Assembly (NCBI GenBank): GCA_002104945.1
Contig: MCFH01000004.1
Coordinates: 844,001-908,000, forward strand
Direction: 5' to 3'
From: Piromyces finnis
Lineage: Eukaryota; Neocallimastigomycota; Neocallimastigomycetes; Neocallimastigales; Neocallimastigaceae
DNA length: 64,000 bases
A program made the translations under genes and the position numbers. Under the pieces are notes generated by a model. It made no database searches and had not been told where the DNA came from. It was given only the letters and a program-made list of their open reading frames with translations. Of this stretch, positions 42,776-53,174 are shown piece after piece. Within the stretch, counting starts at the first letter, position 1. Every line of letters begins with the position of its first letter.

Positions 42776-44108
42776 TTTTACTTTATTATAAAAATAGCTA
42801 ATTTTTTTTTAAAATATTTTAATGCTTTATCCTTGATTGTATTATTATTTTTTTTATAAATGAAAAGATGTTTTTTTTTATTTTCACTTTATCTTAAGCA
42901 TAATTAAATTTGATATATAAAAATTTCTTCTTTTTAAACCATAAATTTAATCTATATATTAATATGTCATTATAAACTTTATTGATTAAACTTTTTTATT
43001 TTACAATAAATTTAATAGAATATAATTTAATTAATGACTTTGATGAAAAAAGGTTTGATGGCATAAATTCAAAAATATCTTAACAGCCTTAACCTTTTTT
43101 TTTCTTTCTTTTATTTTAATCAAGTATCCAATTCCTATTATTTTTCTTTCTTTCTTTCTTTTTTATTTTTTTTTATTACTCTTTTATAATATCTAGATAA
43201 TATGTAAATATAATTATTATTTAAATTATACCATCAATAATATATTCAATTGACTTTTTAATTATTAGTATTTAATGAAATTATATTATATGATATTATA
43301 AAATATCATATTAAAGTGTTATATTTGTATATCCATATTATTTAAAAAAAAATAAAGTATATTATTGTTAATGAATTTCTTTTTTTAATTAATTTTTGAT
43401 TTGATAGTTGTTTTATTCTTTTCATGTAAAGGCTTTTTTTTTTCTTTCCTTTTTTCATAGTAAGAAGGATATATAGTAAAATTTTACTATTATCGGGTTG
43501 TATTACATAATGAATATTTATAATCTCCCATATTTATTTAAATAACTATTATACATTTATTTATTTAATATTAAATATTTATTTGTTTTTTAATTTTATT
43601 TATTTAATTTTAAATTAAAATTACTACAATATAAATTATTAATGGGTTTTTCGGTGCAATTCTTTCAATATGTCTTTTTCTGGTTTTTTCCGGTAATAAA
43701 AGAGATTTTTTAATTTATTTTAGAATATAAATAATATATGGAGAACATTTATTTGATATCATTATCTGATATATTATGTAAATATTAATCAATATATTAT
43801 TATATATTAAGAAAATATTAGAAATAAAAATAAAAATTCTGTAAAAATTTTGATGGTTAAATTAATAAAAAATTTTAATATATAAAAGAGCTTTATTTTT
43901 TCAAATTTTAATAACAAAAAATAAACTTTTATTTTTAAAAAAAATACATATAAAAATACAACTAAAATAATAATAATAATAATAGCAAAAAAAAAAAAAA
44001 AATACATATATATATAGGAATAACAATAATAGTAAAACAAATTAAAAATAAAATAAATAAAAATATAATTATAATAGGCTTAAAATTATATATTATAAAA
44101 ATATTAAA
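42776..44108. promoter_or_regulatory. Divergent promoter region of apgM and HSP78
   Basis: This 1.33-kb AT-rich gap lies between two divergent genes. A slightly less AT-rich patch, with GGTTTTTCGGTGC and TTTTTTCCGG, is at 43,645-43,700. I looked for heat-shock elements (alternating GAA/TTC) and saw no convincing array. Confidence 0.45.
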
Positions 44109-46544
44109 ATGTACTCAATTGTTGGTAAAATCGGAAAAGGAAATATAAACCAATGTCAACTAAGAAATTCAATTGCTGTAAAAAAGTTAAACATTAGTGC
44201 TTTAAGAAGTATCACTTTACAAGGAAAAACCCTTCAACCAGTACGTCTAAATATTAGCAATATTAAACCTGTTCAATCATTTCCATTACAAAATTCAAAT
44301 TGGAATATTCAAAATAAATTAAATAATTTTTCAATTAATAATGAAATAAAACGTTTCTATTCACAAGCACCTGAACAGGATACAAAATACAAGAAAGGGG
44401 AAGCATTAAAAGAATTTGGTGTAGATTTAACCGAGTTAGCTTCTCAAGGAAAATTAGATCCTGTTATTGGAAGGGAAGAAGAAATTAGAAGAACTATTCA
44501 AGTATTAAGCAGAAGAACAAAGAATAACCCAGTATTAATTGGTGATGCTGGTGTTGGTAAAACAGCTATTGCTGAAGGTCTTGCCCAACGAATAATTAAT
44601 GGGGAAGTTCCGGAAAGCATTAAGGATAAAAAGGTTGTGTCCCTTGATCTTGGTTCTCTTATTGCTGGCGCTAAATATAGAGGTGAATTCGAAGAGAGAC
44701 TAAAGGGTGTTTTAAGAGATATAACAGAATCTGAAGGTGAATTAATTATGTTTATTGATGAATTACATTTAATCTTTGGTTTAGGAAAAACTGATGGTAG
44801 TATGGATGCAGCTAATTTACTTAAACCTGCTTTAGCACGTGGAAAATTACATTGTTGTGGTGCAACCACAGTCGAGGAATATAGAAAATACATTGAAAAA
44901 GATGCTGCTTTAGCAAGAAGATTCCAAGCTATTTTAGTTGAAGAACCAACTGTCAGTGATACTATTAGTATTTTAAGAGGTTTAAAGGAAAAATACGAAG
45001 TTCACCATGGTGTTCAAATTAGTGATTCTGCTCTAGTTGCTGCTGCTCAACTTTCTAATCGTTACATTGCCGATAGAAGATTACCAGATAAGGCTATTGA
45101 TTTAGTTGATGAAGCTTGTTCAAAGTTAAGATTGCAACAAGAAAGTAAGCCTGAACAAATTGAAAATAATGATAGACATATATTAAAGTTAAAGATTGAA
45201 TTGGAATCTTTAAAAAAAGATAATGATCCATCCTCGATTGAAAGAAAGGAAAAACTTGAAAAGGAGTTAAAAGAAACTGAAGAAGAATGTGCCAAAATGA
45301 CAGCAAAATGGAATGAAGAAAAGAAAAAAATTGATGAGATAAAAGAATTAAAACAAAAGTTAGAACAATATCGTAATGAATTAGATCTTTGCCAAAGAAA
45401 AGGTGATTTATCTAGAGCTTCAGAATTAAAATATGGTATCATTCCAAATATCGAAAAACAGATTCCAAAAGATGAAAAGAAAATTGAAAGTTTATCATCA
45501 GAAGAATCTTTTATTCATGAAAAAGTTACTGCTGATGATATTGCTAATGTTGTTTCAAAGAATACCGGTATTCCAGTTCAATCCATGCTAACAAGAGAAA
45601 AAGAAAAATTAATAAATATTGAAAACGAATTGTCAAAGAGAGTTGTTGGACAACCAGAAGCCATCAAGACCATATCTGATGCTATTAGACTTTCAAAGGC
45701 TGGACTTCAATCTTCTAAACGTCCAATTGCTTCTTTCATTTTCCTTGGTCCAACTGGTGTTGGTAAAACAGAACTTTGTAAAGCTTTGACAAACTTTTTA
45801 TTTGATAATGAAAACTTTGTTCGTATTGATATGAGTGAATATATGGAAAAATTTTCTGTTTCTAGATTAATTGGTGCCCCACCAGGTTATATTGGTTATG
45901 AAGAAGGGGGTGAATTAACTGAAGCTGTCAGAAGACATCCATACACTGTTATTCTCCTCGATGAAATTGAAAAAGCTCATCGTGATGTCGCTAATATTTT
46001 ATTACAAATGCTAGATGAAGGTCATTTAACAGATTCCAAGGGTAGAGTTGTTGATTTCCGTAATACTATTATTATTGCTACCTCTAATTTAGGTGCAGAA
46101 ATGCTTGTTAAATCAGAAAGTGTTGCTGATGCTAAAGGACCTATTATGGATCTTCTTAGAAAACATTTTTCACCAGAACTTGTTAACAGATTTGATGATA
46201 TTATTTTATTTGATCGTTTAAATAAGGACGCAATAAGAGGTATTGTTGATGTTAGATTAAAGGAAATTCAAGATATGTTAAAGGAAAAGAAGATTACTCT
46301 TAATGTTGATAATGAAGCTAAAGACTGGCTTGCAAAGGAAGGTTATAGTCCAGTTTATGGTGCAAGACCATTGAATCGTGTTATTTTAAAAAATATTCTA
46401 AAACCATTATCTATGAAACTTATTGAAGGAAAGATTATGAATAATGAAGAAGTATTTATTAGTATTGATAATCAACATATCCATATTAAGGATAATCATG
46501 AAATAAATAACGACAGTAATGAAAATAAACCAGAAAAAAAGTAA
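44109..46544 (+). CDS. HSP78: Hsp78/ClpB-type organellar AAA+ disaggregase
   Basis: This intronless gene encodes 811 residues, the length of yeast Hsp78. The first ~88 residues are basic and hydroxylated, end in RFYSQ, and look like a mitochondrial or hydrogenosomal presequence. The N-terminal Clp_N repeat is absent, as in Hsp78. AAA1 has Walker A GDAGVGKT (145-152) and Walker [10 protein letters not shown], with an arginine-finger region DAALARRFQ. The middle coiled-coil domain is present (about 345-480). AAA2 has Walker A GPTGVGKT (547-554), the substrate pore loop [13 protein letters not shown], Walker [12 protein letters not shown] and the sensor-2 segment [10 protein letters not shown]. 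The family reactivates aggregated proteins together with Hsp70. In an anaerobic fungus the target organelle would be the hydrogenosome, which is an inference. Confidence 0.95.
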   Translation: MYSIVGKIGKGNINQCQLRNSIAVKKLNISALRSITLQGKTLQPVRLNISNIKPVQSFPLQNSNWNIQNKLNNFSINNEIKRFYSQAPEQDTKYKKGEALKEFGVDLTELASQGKLDPVIGREEEIRRTIQVLSRRTKNNPVLIGDAGVGKTAIAEGLAQRIINGEVPESIKDKKVVSLDLGSLIAGAKYRGEFEERLKGVLRDITESEGELIMFIDELHLIFGLGKTDGSMDAANLLKPALARGKLHCCGATTVEEYRKYIEKDAALARRFQAILVEEPTVSDTISILRGLKEKYEVHHGVQISDSALVAAAQLSNRYIADRRLPDKAIDLVDEACSKLRLQQESKPEQIENNDRHILKLKIELESLKKDNDPSSIERKEKLEKELKETEEECAKMTAKWNEEKKKIDEIKELKQKLEQYRNELDLCQRKGDLSRASELKYGIIPNIEKQIPKDEKKIESLSSEESFIHEKVTADDIANVVSKNTGIPVQSMLTREKEKLINIENELSKRVVGQPEAIKTISDAIRLSKAGLQSSKRPIASFIFLGPTGVGKTELCKALTNFLFDNENFVRIDMSEYMEKFSVSRLIGAPPGYIGYEEGGELTEAVRRHPYTVILLDEIEKAHRDVANILLQMLDEGHLTDSKGRVVDFRNTIIIATSNLGAEMLVKSESVADAKGPIMDLLRKHFSPELVNRFDDIILFDRLNKDAIRGIVDVRLKEIQDMLKEKKITLNVDNEAKDWLAKEGYSPVYGARPLNRVILKNILKPLSMKLIEGKIMNNEEVFISIDNQHIHIKDNHEINNDSNENKPEKK

Positions 46545-47260
<716 letters not shown>

Positions 47261-47274
47261 TCTTAGTTAAATAA
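47261..47274 (+). repeat. Left target-site duplication of the full-length LINE
   Basis: The 14-mer TCTTAGTTAAATAA is repeated exactly at 52968-52981, just after the poly(A) tail. It fixes the element's 5' end at 47275. Confidence 0.95.
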
Positions 47275-47522
47275 CCCTCTTGGGAACGTGCCTTCATTTA
47301 TTTAATAAATGTAGTTTCTCAAGGGGGTCTACTCATGCTCATGGTACTGAGAGAGTAGAAAGAATTAAATCCAAGTATTGCGCAATGGATGCTTGGTGCC
47401 CTCTTAGGAATGTGCCTTCATTTATTTAATAAATGTAGTTTCTCAAGGGGGTCTACTCATGCTCATGGTACTGAGAGAGTAGAAAGAATTAAATCCAAGC
47501 ATTGCGCAATGGATGCTTGGTT
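47275..47522 (+). repeat. Two 124-bp tandem monomers at the LINE 5' end
   Basis: Monomers start at 47275 and 47399 with CCCTCTT and differ at only a few positions. A degenerate partial unit follows (CTCATGGTACTGAG recurs near 47553). Each monomer can form three stems. CCCTCTT pairs with AAGGGGG, enclosing CATTTATT/AATAAATG. CTACTC pairs with GAGTAG around CTCATGGTACTGAG. In monomer 2, CCAAGCAT pairs with ATGCTTGG (47495-47520). Tandem 5' monomers act as internal promoters in some mammalian L1s. That role here is inference. Confidence 0.85.
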
Positions 47523-48169
47523 AGTCTTCAAGGGAAAATTATTAGGACTAAGCTCATGGTACTGAGCGATTAAAAAACATTTTATTCATCGAATTTAAGT
47601 ATTTGATGAATAAGTTGAATGTTTGATATTCAGGTAAGTTTGTATAGTATTTAATTAGAAGAGTAATACATTTTGTTGCTGTATTTTTTCTTTTATTCAT
47701 GTATTCTTGTAGTACTACTCTTCTCTTGTAAGAATCCAATGTAGTCAACTTTAGCATTTGCATTGTTCTTTTATATTCATGTAGCTATTGTTGTATTGTT
47801 TCTTGTAAGAGACTGATTCACTCTACATCATGTAAAAATACTATTCACAAGCTTTCTGGTGTCGACATTCTTGATTCAAATTTTTTACCAATTTAAATAT
47901 TTAATGAAAAGTAAAGTCAAACAAGTTTAGTGTCAAAAAGCGAATCGAATTTACTAACAACAAACCAAAACTAGAATTTTTAAAAAGAGTTAACAACTAG
48001 AATTCAAAAAAAGAAACTTTAAACTTTAAACAAAGTATCGTAACAATTTTTGTACTATCCAGTACTTTTAAGAAGAGAGAGAGAGACAGATTTTTTCCAT
48101 ATACGTTATATTTATAATTTTTATTAGTATTTATTTTATATTCAATTTTTTTAATTAGAATTAATTATC

Positions 48170-51100
48170 ATGTCAGTCCTTTATATTAAAGATAAGAATT
48201 ATATCAGACGTGGTACCCGGTCTTATGGTATCCCCTTAGATGATATTCGCTCCTTCTTTATCCGTGGTATTCGATCATGGTCAGTAAATATGCTATGGGA
48301 AAAACTCGAGGTTATTCTAGAAGATAAATTTAATTCAGTTATTAGTGTTAAATATTTTCAGACTTTCAATGATCACTTTTTCTTAGTCAAGGTTCATGGT
48401 TCATCGAAAGATTGTATTAAAATCTTACACATGTTAAAGAAGAAACTTTCAGTTACCTCAATTTCCTTTTCAGCTCGTAGTAGAAGGAATCACAAATACA
48501 CTTTTTCCACTCTCAAACGTAAAATTTTAGTTTCTAATAAACATCAACATTCTATTCAACAATCATTTCAACAATCAGTTCAACAATCTCATCAACAATC
48601 CGATCTTCAACTAGATCTTCAACAAGATCTTCAACAAGTTTCCAATCATGAAAATATTCCAGATCTACAGCAAACACAATTTCATTCTCAACATTCAACA
48701 ATTAATTCTAATAGCTCTATCAACTCTGATAACAGTTCAATAGTTGATAGTTCTTCAGTTTCACAGCCATCTAGTAATAGTTCTACTTATTCCTCTGATG
48801 CATCATCCATTAATAACGATGACTTTAATAATAATAATAATAGCAACGATTCTTCCTCATCCAACAAGCCTGATAACTTTTCTTTTTGTCTTAGTTGGAA
48901 CACCAATGGGTGGAATCACGAAAAGAGAGATAGTATTAGCTATTTCACAGCTATTTTCAAACCATTATTTTTATGTTTCCAAGAAACTGGTAATGGTTCT
49001 GGATCGAATACAGATTATCCTTGTCGTGTTACTTTGCGAAACTATAGACACTTTTTCAAGAAAGCTGACGAATCAGTTCCGGGAATGAGAGGTTTATATT
49101 TAGGTTTTCACAATTCATGTCAAGCCTCACTTGAAAACTTCTCTGGAAAGTATATTATTTCTATTTATACTTTTAGTCTCTGGAATAGATTCAAATGCTC
49201 GATTGGTAATGTTTATATGCCTCATAGTCATCACAACATCTATGTTGATCATGCAAAGTTAGAAGTTCGCTTGTGGTTACAAACTCATTCATCCCATCCA
49301 TCGATTCTTGTTGGTGATTTTAATATGTCTAAAGTAAAATTATCCAACTGGTTATCAACTAATGGATTAGGAGATTGGGAAATTCTTCCGCTTAGAGGGT
49401 CTACTATCTCTTGGACTCGAGGTGATCAATCTTCCGACATTGACCATGCTCTTATCAATTCGAAGATGAAAGATCTTATTCACTCAGGATCATTTATAAA
49501 TAATTTTTATCCTGTATCAGACCATAAGCCACTTCTTATTAATGGTAAAATTATTCCTATGGAAGATTTTTCTAATGACTTTAATGTTCCTAAGAAAATT
49601 CTGAAATGGAATAGATTAAAATGTATTGAGGAAAAGGAATCTATTCTCAGTCATAATAAATTCCAAATACTTTCAGCAAAATCCAACGATCCTAATGTTT
49701 CTACAGATGAACTTTCCAAAGAGTTTACTTCAACTGCTTTCTCAATTGCAGACGAGCTCAGTATTACTTCAGCAAATAATGTTATAAAGTCTTCATTTCA
49801 TATTTCACAACAAATTTTTAATCTTCAAAAAATCAAAATGAAGTTGTATAAGAGATTTAAAAAAGAAAGAATTTATGATATAGATGAATTTATTAAAAGA
49901 ATTAAAATCTACCGTAAACTCATTGATTACATCCACAAAAGATGTAATGAATTTAGGAAGCAAGAATATCTTCATTGGATTAAAACAGGATGTGAGTATA
50001 TGAAGAGTCATAATCCTAAGAAGGCCTGGAAATGGATCAAGAAAACTGCAAAAATTGGAAAAGATTCTTTCTTTATTGCTCAACCAATTAAAAATAAAAA
50101 TGGAGAATTAGTTGTTGCTACGGAAGAACAACTAGAAGTGTGGCATGATCATTTCGAAAAGCTTGCATCAGACCCAAGTGGTGTAAGTCTTGATTTGGAG
50201 CATTGGTATGAAGAACCAATGAATAAACGTTTTTCACTTCCTATGCTTGATGAGTGGGATATCAACCAAGATATTAGTATTGATGAAGTCAAGTCAGCTA
50301 TCCTCACTACTCCAAATTATAAAGCATCAGGTCCGGATGGTATTCCAATTGAATTTTACAAAGCATTAATTCCATCAAGTAATGATTCTAATAATGCTAC
50401 AGATAATAATTCTTCTGGTAATACTACTTCAGATAATGATGCTCATGGTTTAAATTTTATTCTTAAATTATTCAACCGTATTTGGGATGGAGATTTCCCC
50501 AACTCATGGAATGAATCCAGTATTGTTTCTATTCCTAAGAAGGGAGATTTGACAGATTGTGATAACTATCGAGGTATATCACTTATCAATAATGGTATTA
50601 AGTTGATTTCCAAAATTGTCACCACTAGAATCTCAGAATATGGTCTAAAGAATAATTTCATTAGACCTGAACAATTTGGTTTTCGAAAAAAGGAAGAAAG
50701 TATTAGTCTTTTCATTTCAATCCAAGAAATATGCCGTAGACGTCAATTAGATAATAAAGAGACATATTTGGCCTTTTTAGATCTCAGGAAAGCATACGAT
50801 TCAGTCCCAATCGGTAATATTCTCCATAAATTAGATTGTTTAGGAATCCGAGGTAAGAGTCTACAATTTATCAAAAATTTATATTTAACATCTAAGGCTA
50901 ATGTCAAATTAGATGGACAATTCTCGAAATCTTTTGATGTGAAGAAAGGAGTCCGTCAAGGATGCCCTCTTTCTCCTATTCTCTTTAATCTCTTTATTAA
51001 TGATATATTTAGAGAGTGCGAAGATCTCGGAGTCAGTTTAGGTGACACTCGATGCTGTGGTGGACTTTTTGCAGATGATATAGTTATTTGTGCTCCAACA

Positions 51101-52693
51101 AGAGGATGCTTAAAAAAGATGCTTAGAAGAGTTAATGAATGGGCACTGTATAATGAAATGGAATTTGGTATCCAGAAATGTTCAACGATGGTGATTCGTC
51201 CTGAATCAATAGAAAATCAGAACAAGAGAGATCCAACATTTTACTTAGCAGGACAACCCATTCCAACTACTGATTGCTATACTTATCTTGGTGTTCCATT
51301 TGATAAGAATCTGTCCCTTAAACCAGTAATTAAAGCTCTTAATAACAAGGTTTTGAAAGGACTTTTCTCAGTCAGTAAATTCTTAAGAAATCCTAATATT
51401 CCTATTCCTTTCAAAAAACTAGTACTTAACTCACAAGTAATCAGCAGAGTTTCATACTTTGCACCATTACTTGGATCCAACAAAGCTAGGTCTAGAATTG
51501 CTCAGAAGCATGTTAACAAAGGAATACGATGGGTTGCCGGAGTTCATAAAGCTGTATCGTTTATATCTTTATACTCTATCTCAAAAGATTTGAATATTCC
51601 TCCATTGTCAGCCAAATGTGCGTTAGCTCAGGTTAGATGTTTTAACAAATGGAAAAACTCAAATTGTATTATCTCACACCTTGTCAATTACATTCCTAAA
51701 TTTAGAAAATACACGTGGTGCAAATCAAGTAGGACACTTGATAAAAAACTAAAGAAACATGGAGATGTTAAAGCAGTTAAAAACTTTTATTGGAAAGATC
51801 TCAAAGGGAATTCAATCAAAGCGCAATATTATGATGATAATAAATTTATTGAAACTAAAGATTTTATTAAATTATGTTATGAGTACCCAGAGTTTGCCTA
51901 TGGCTTCTACTGGCTATTGAAAGCAAGAAGCGGATACAAGTTGGATGCTAGAGTTGCCAAAGCTGCCAAATTTGTTGATCCAGTTTGTCCTAACTACTGT
52001 CCATGTTGCAAGTGTGGTGTTCAAAGTATTAAACATTGGTTATTAGATTGTCCAACATTTAGAGATATCCGTATTAAACATTATGATTCCATAGTTCAGC
52101 TATTAAATTTTTTCAGTCAACGTAATTCCAATAGTCCTATCAATAATAATGAAATTGATAATATCAGTAGAGATAGTAATAACATTAATAGTAATAGTAA
52201 CAATAGTAGTAATAACAATAGTAATAGTAACAATAGTAATAGTAACAATAGTAATAATAACAATAATAGAAATAATAATATTAGTAATGATAGCAATAGT
52301 GAAGATAATAATTCTAATTTAGATAGTAATTTAGTTAATGATAGTAATAGTTCTAATAATCCGGTGAATATTAATGTGTATGATTATTCTAGTGTGTACA
52401 GTAAAATATTTAAATTCCTTCTTGGGGGAAGAAGTTTTAACAATATTAATTACAATTCAAGGGAATGGAAAGAACTTTGTAAGCGTCAGATTCAATCTGA
52501 TACTAACGAAGGAACACCATTCTTGACGGTAACCGCGGAACTTCTAACCAAAATCATGCCTTTTGCTATTGGCCAGCAATGGTCAATGTTCAAAAGGTTT
52601 GAAGCAACATCCAAGAGCGTCAATGCTGAAGAAACAGTAAGACAGGCCAGGAGGGCCAGCGCAACCAATGGAGATCATAATTTTGTTCCATGA
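48170..52693 (+). CDS. LINE ORF: endonuclease, reverse transcriptase, zinc finger
   Basis: The 1,507-residue ORF has these parts in order. Residues 1-125 form a basic domain of unknown fold. Residues 126-235 are Gln-, Ser- and Asn-rich. An APE-type endonuclease (about 238-457) has LSWNTNGWN, FQETG, LVGDFNM, SDIDHALINS and SDHKPL. The reverse transcriptase (about 710-1080) has ASGPDGIPIEFYKAL, IVSIPKKGD, YRGISLI, YLAFLDLRKAYDSVP, VRQGCPLSPILFNLFINDIF and the catalytic FADD near residue 967. A CCHC-like finger lies in CPCCKCGVQSIKHWLLDC (about 1277-1295). An Asn/Ser repeat precedes a conserved C-terminal domain with EWKELCKRQIQSDTNEGTPF. No RNase H motif was seen. The protein would carry out target-primed reverse transcription. 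All catalytic motifs seen are intact. No separate ORF1 is visible; the N-terminal domain may replace it. Confidence 0.95.
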   Translation: MSVLYIKDKNYIRRGTRSYGIPLDDIRSFFIRGIRSWSVNMLWEKLEVILEDKFNSVISVKYFQTFNDHFFLVKVHGSSKDCIKILHMLKKKLSVTSISFSARSRRNHKYTFSTLKRKILVSNKHQHSIQQSFQQSVQQSHQQSDLQLDLQQDLQQVSNHENIPDLQQTQFHSQHSTINSNSSINSDNSSIVDSSSVSQPSSNSSTYSSDASSINNDDFNNNNNSNDSSSSNKPDNFSFCLSWNTNGWNHEKRDSISYFTAIFKPLFLCFQETGNGSGSNTDYPCRVTLRNYRHFFKKADESVPGMRGLYLGFHNSCQASLENFSGKYIISIYTFSLWNRFKCSIGNVYMPHSHHNIYVDHAKLEVRLWLQTHSSHPSILVGDFNMSKVKLSNWLSTNGLGDWEILPLRGSTISWTRGDQSSDIDHALINSKMKDLIHSGSFINNFYPVSDHKPLLINGKIIPMEDFSNDFNVPKKILKWNRLKCIEEKESILSHNKFQILSAKSNDPNVSTDELSKEFTSTAFSIADELSITSANNVIKSSFHISQQIFNLQKIKMKLYKRFKKERIYDIDEFIKRIKIYRKLIDYIHKRCNEFRKQEYLHWIKTGCEYMKSHNPKKAWKWIKKTAKIGKDSFFIAQPIKNKNGELVVATEEQLEVWHDHFEKLASDPSGVSLDLEHWYEEPMNKRFSLPMLDEWDINQDISIDEVKSAILTTPNYKASGPDGIPIEFYKALIPSSNDSNNATDNNSSGNTTSDNDAHGLNFILKLFNRIWDGDFPNSWNESSIVSIPKKGDLTDCDNYRGISLINNGIKLISKIVTTRISEYGLKNNFIRPEQFGFRKKEESISLFISIQEICRRRQLDNKETYLAFLDLRKAYDSVPIGNILHKLDCLGIRGKSLQFIKNLYLTSKANVKLDGQFSKSFDVKKGVRQGCPLSPILFNLFINDIFRECEDLGVSLGDTRCCGGLFADDIVICAPTRGCLKKMLRRVNEWALYNEMEFGIQKCSTMVIRPESIENQNKRDPTFYLAGQPIPTTDCYTYLGVPFDKNLSLKPVIKALNNKVLKGLFSVSKFLRNPNIPIPFKKLVLNSQVISRVSYFAPLLGSNKARSRIAQKHVNKGIRWVAGVHKAVSFISLYSISKDLNIPPLSAKCALAQVRCFNKWKNSNCIISHLVNYIPKFRKYTWCKSSRTLDKKLKKHGDVKAVKNFYWKDLKGNSIKAQYYDDNKFIETKDFIKLCYEYPEFAYGFYWLLKARSGYKLDARVAKAAKFVDPVCPNYCPCCKCGVQSIKHWLLDCPTFRDIRIKHYDSIVQLLNFFSQRNSNSPINNNEIDNISRDSNNINSNSNNSSNNNSNSNNSNSNNSNNNNNRNNNISNDSNSEDNNSNLDSNLVNDSNSSNNPVNINVYDYSSVYSKIFKFLLGGRSFNNINYNSREWKELCKRQIQSDTNEGTPFLTVTAELLTKIMPFAIGQQWSMFKRFEATSKSVNAEETVRQARRASATNGDHNFVP

Positions 52694-52928
52694 TAAAATT
52701 TTGATCTTTGGCTCGGTGTCCCATTGGAAGTCAAATACAATTATTATACTTTAGTATGATAGTGGCTTTCTTACTTTAATTAAAATTACTAGAATACATT
52801 ATACCCAATTTTTATTCATTTGTGTTTATTTAAACATATTTTTTTTATTTTTATTTATTTTTAATTTTTTATTACATGTATTATAATTTTAATTAAATTA
52901 ATAATAAAGTGTAAAAATATTTGATGCC

Positions 52929-52967
<39 letters not shown>
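52694..52967 (+). other. LINE 3' UTR and poly(A) tail
   Basis: The 3' UTR starts with AAAATTTTGATCTTTGGCTC, a segment retained in copies A, B and the 60.6-kb relic. TTTGA...TCAAA with CTT/AAG and TGG/CCA pairs can form a hairpin at about 52700-52735. AATAAAG precedes GATGCCGTT and about 36 A residues. Confidence 0.8.
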
Positions 52968-52972
<5 letters not shown>

Positions 52973-52981
52973 GTTAAATAA
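52968..52981 (+). repeat. Right target-site duplication of the full-length LINE
   Basis: This is an exact copy of TCTTAGTTAAATAA, directly after the poly(A). Confidence 0.95.
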
Positions 52982-53174
52982 AAATATAACTTGTGTTGAA
53001 TAAATTTAAAGCATATATATATAAATTCTATATTGTTATTATTATAATTTTTTTTTTTTTTTTTTTTTTTTTTTTGAATGTTAAAATAAATAATGTAAAT
53101 AATAAAAAAAAAGAAAAAATAGGATAAAAAAAAAAAAAGAAATATTAAAAAAAAAGGGTAATATTTAAAAAGAT

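Larger units (their letters stand above)
47275..52967 (+). mobile_element. Complete non-LTR (LINE, L1-like) retrotransposon
   Basis: This 5,693-bp element is bounded by a perfect 14-bp target-site duplication. It has a ~0.9-kb 5' UTR with structured tandem repeats and one intact 1,507-codon ORF. The 3' UTR is about 240 bp and the poly(A) about 36 bases. I see no LTRs. The EN-RT-zinc-finger order and poly(A) tail place it among APE-type non-LTR elements. The precise clade is not assigned. The perfect duplication, open ORF and near-identical truncated copies at 24.9-26.3 kb indicate recent activity. A degraded 3' end lies at 60.6 kb. Confidence 0.95.

Noticed and set aside
43807-44040. 77-residue minus-strand ORF upstream of HSP78
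   Set aside because: It is Phe/Ile/Tyr-rich filler in a promoter region.
47275-47522. Hammerhead ribozyme in the LINE 5' monomers
   Set aside because: CTGAGAG...GAAA is present but does not fit the CUGANGA...GAAA core.
47554-47763. 69-residue minus-strand ORF
   Set aside because: It lies antisense within the LINE 5' UTR and resembles no known protein.
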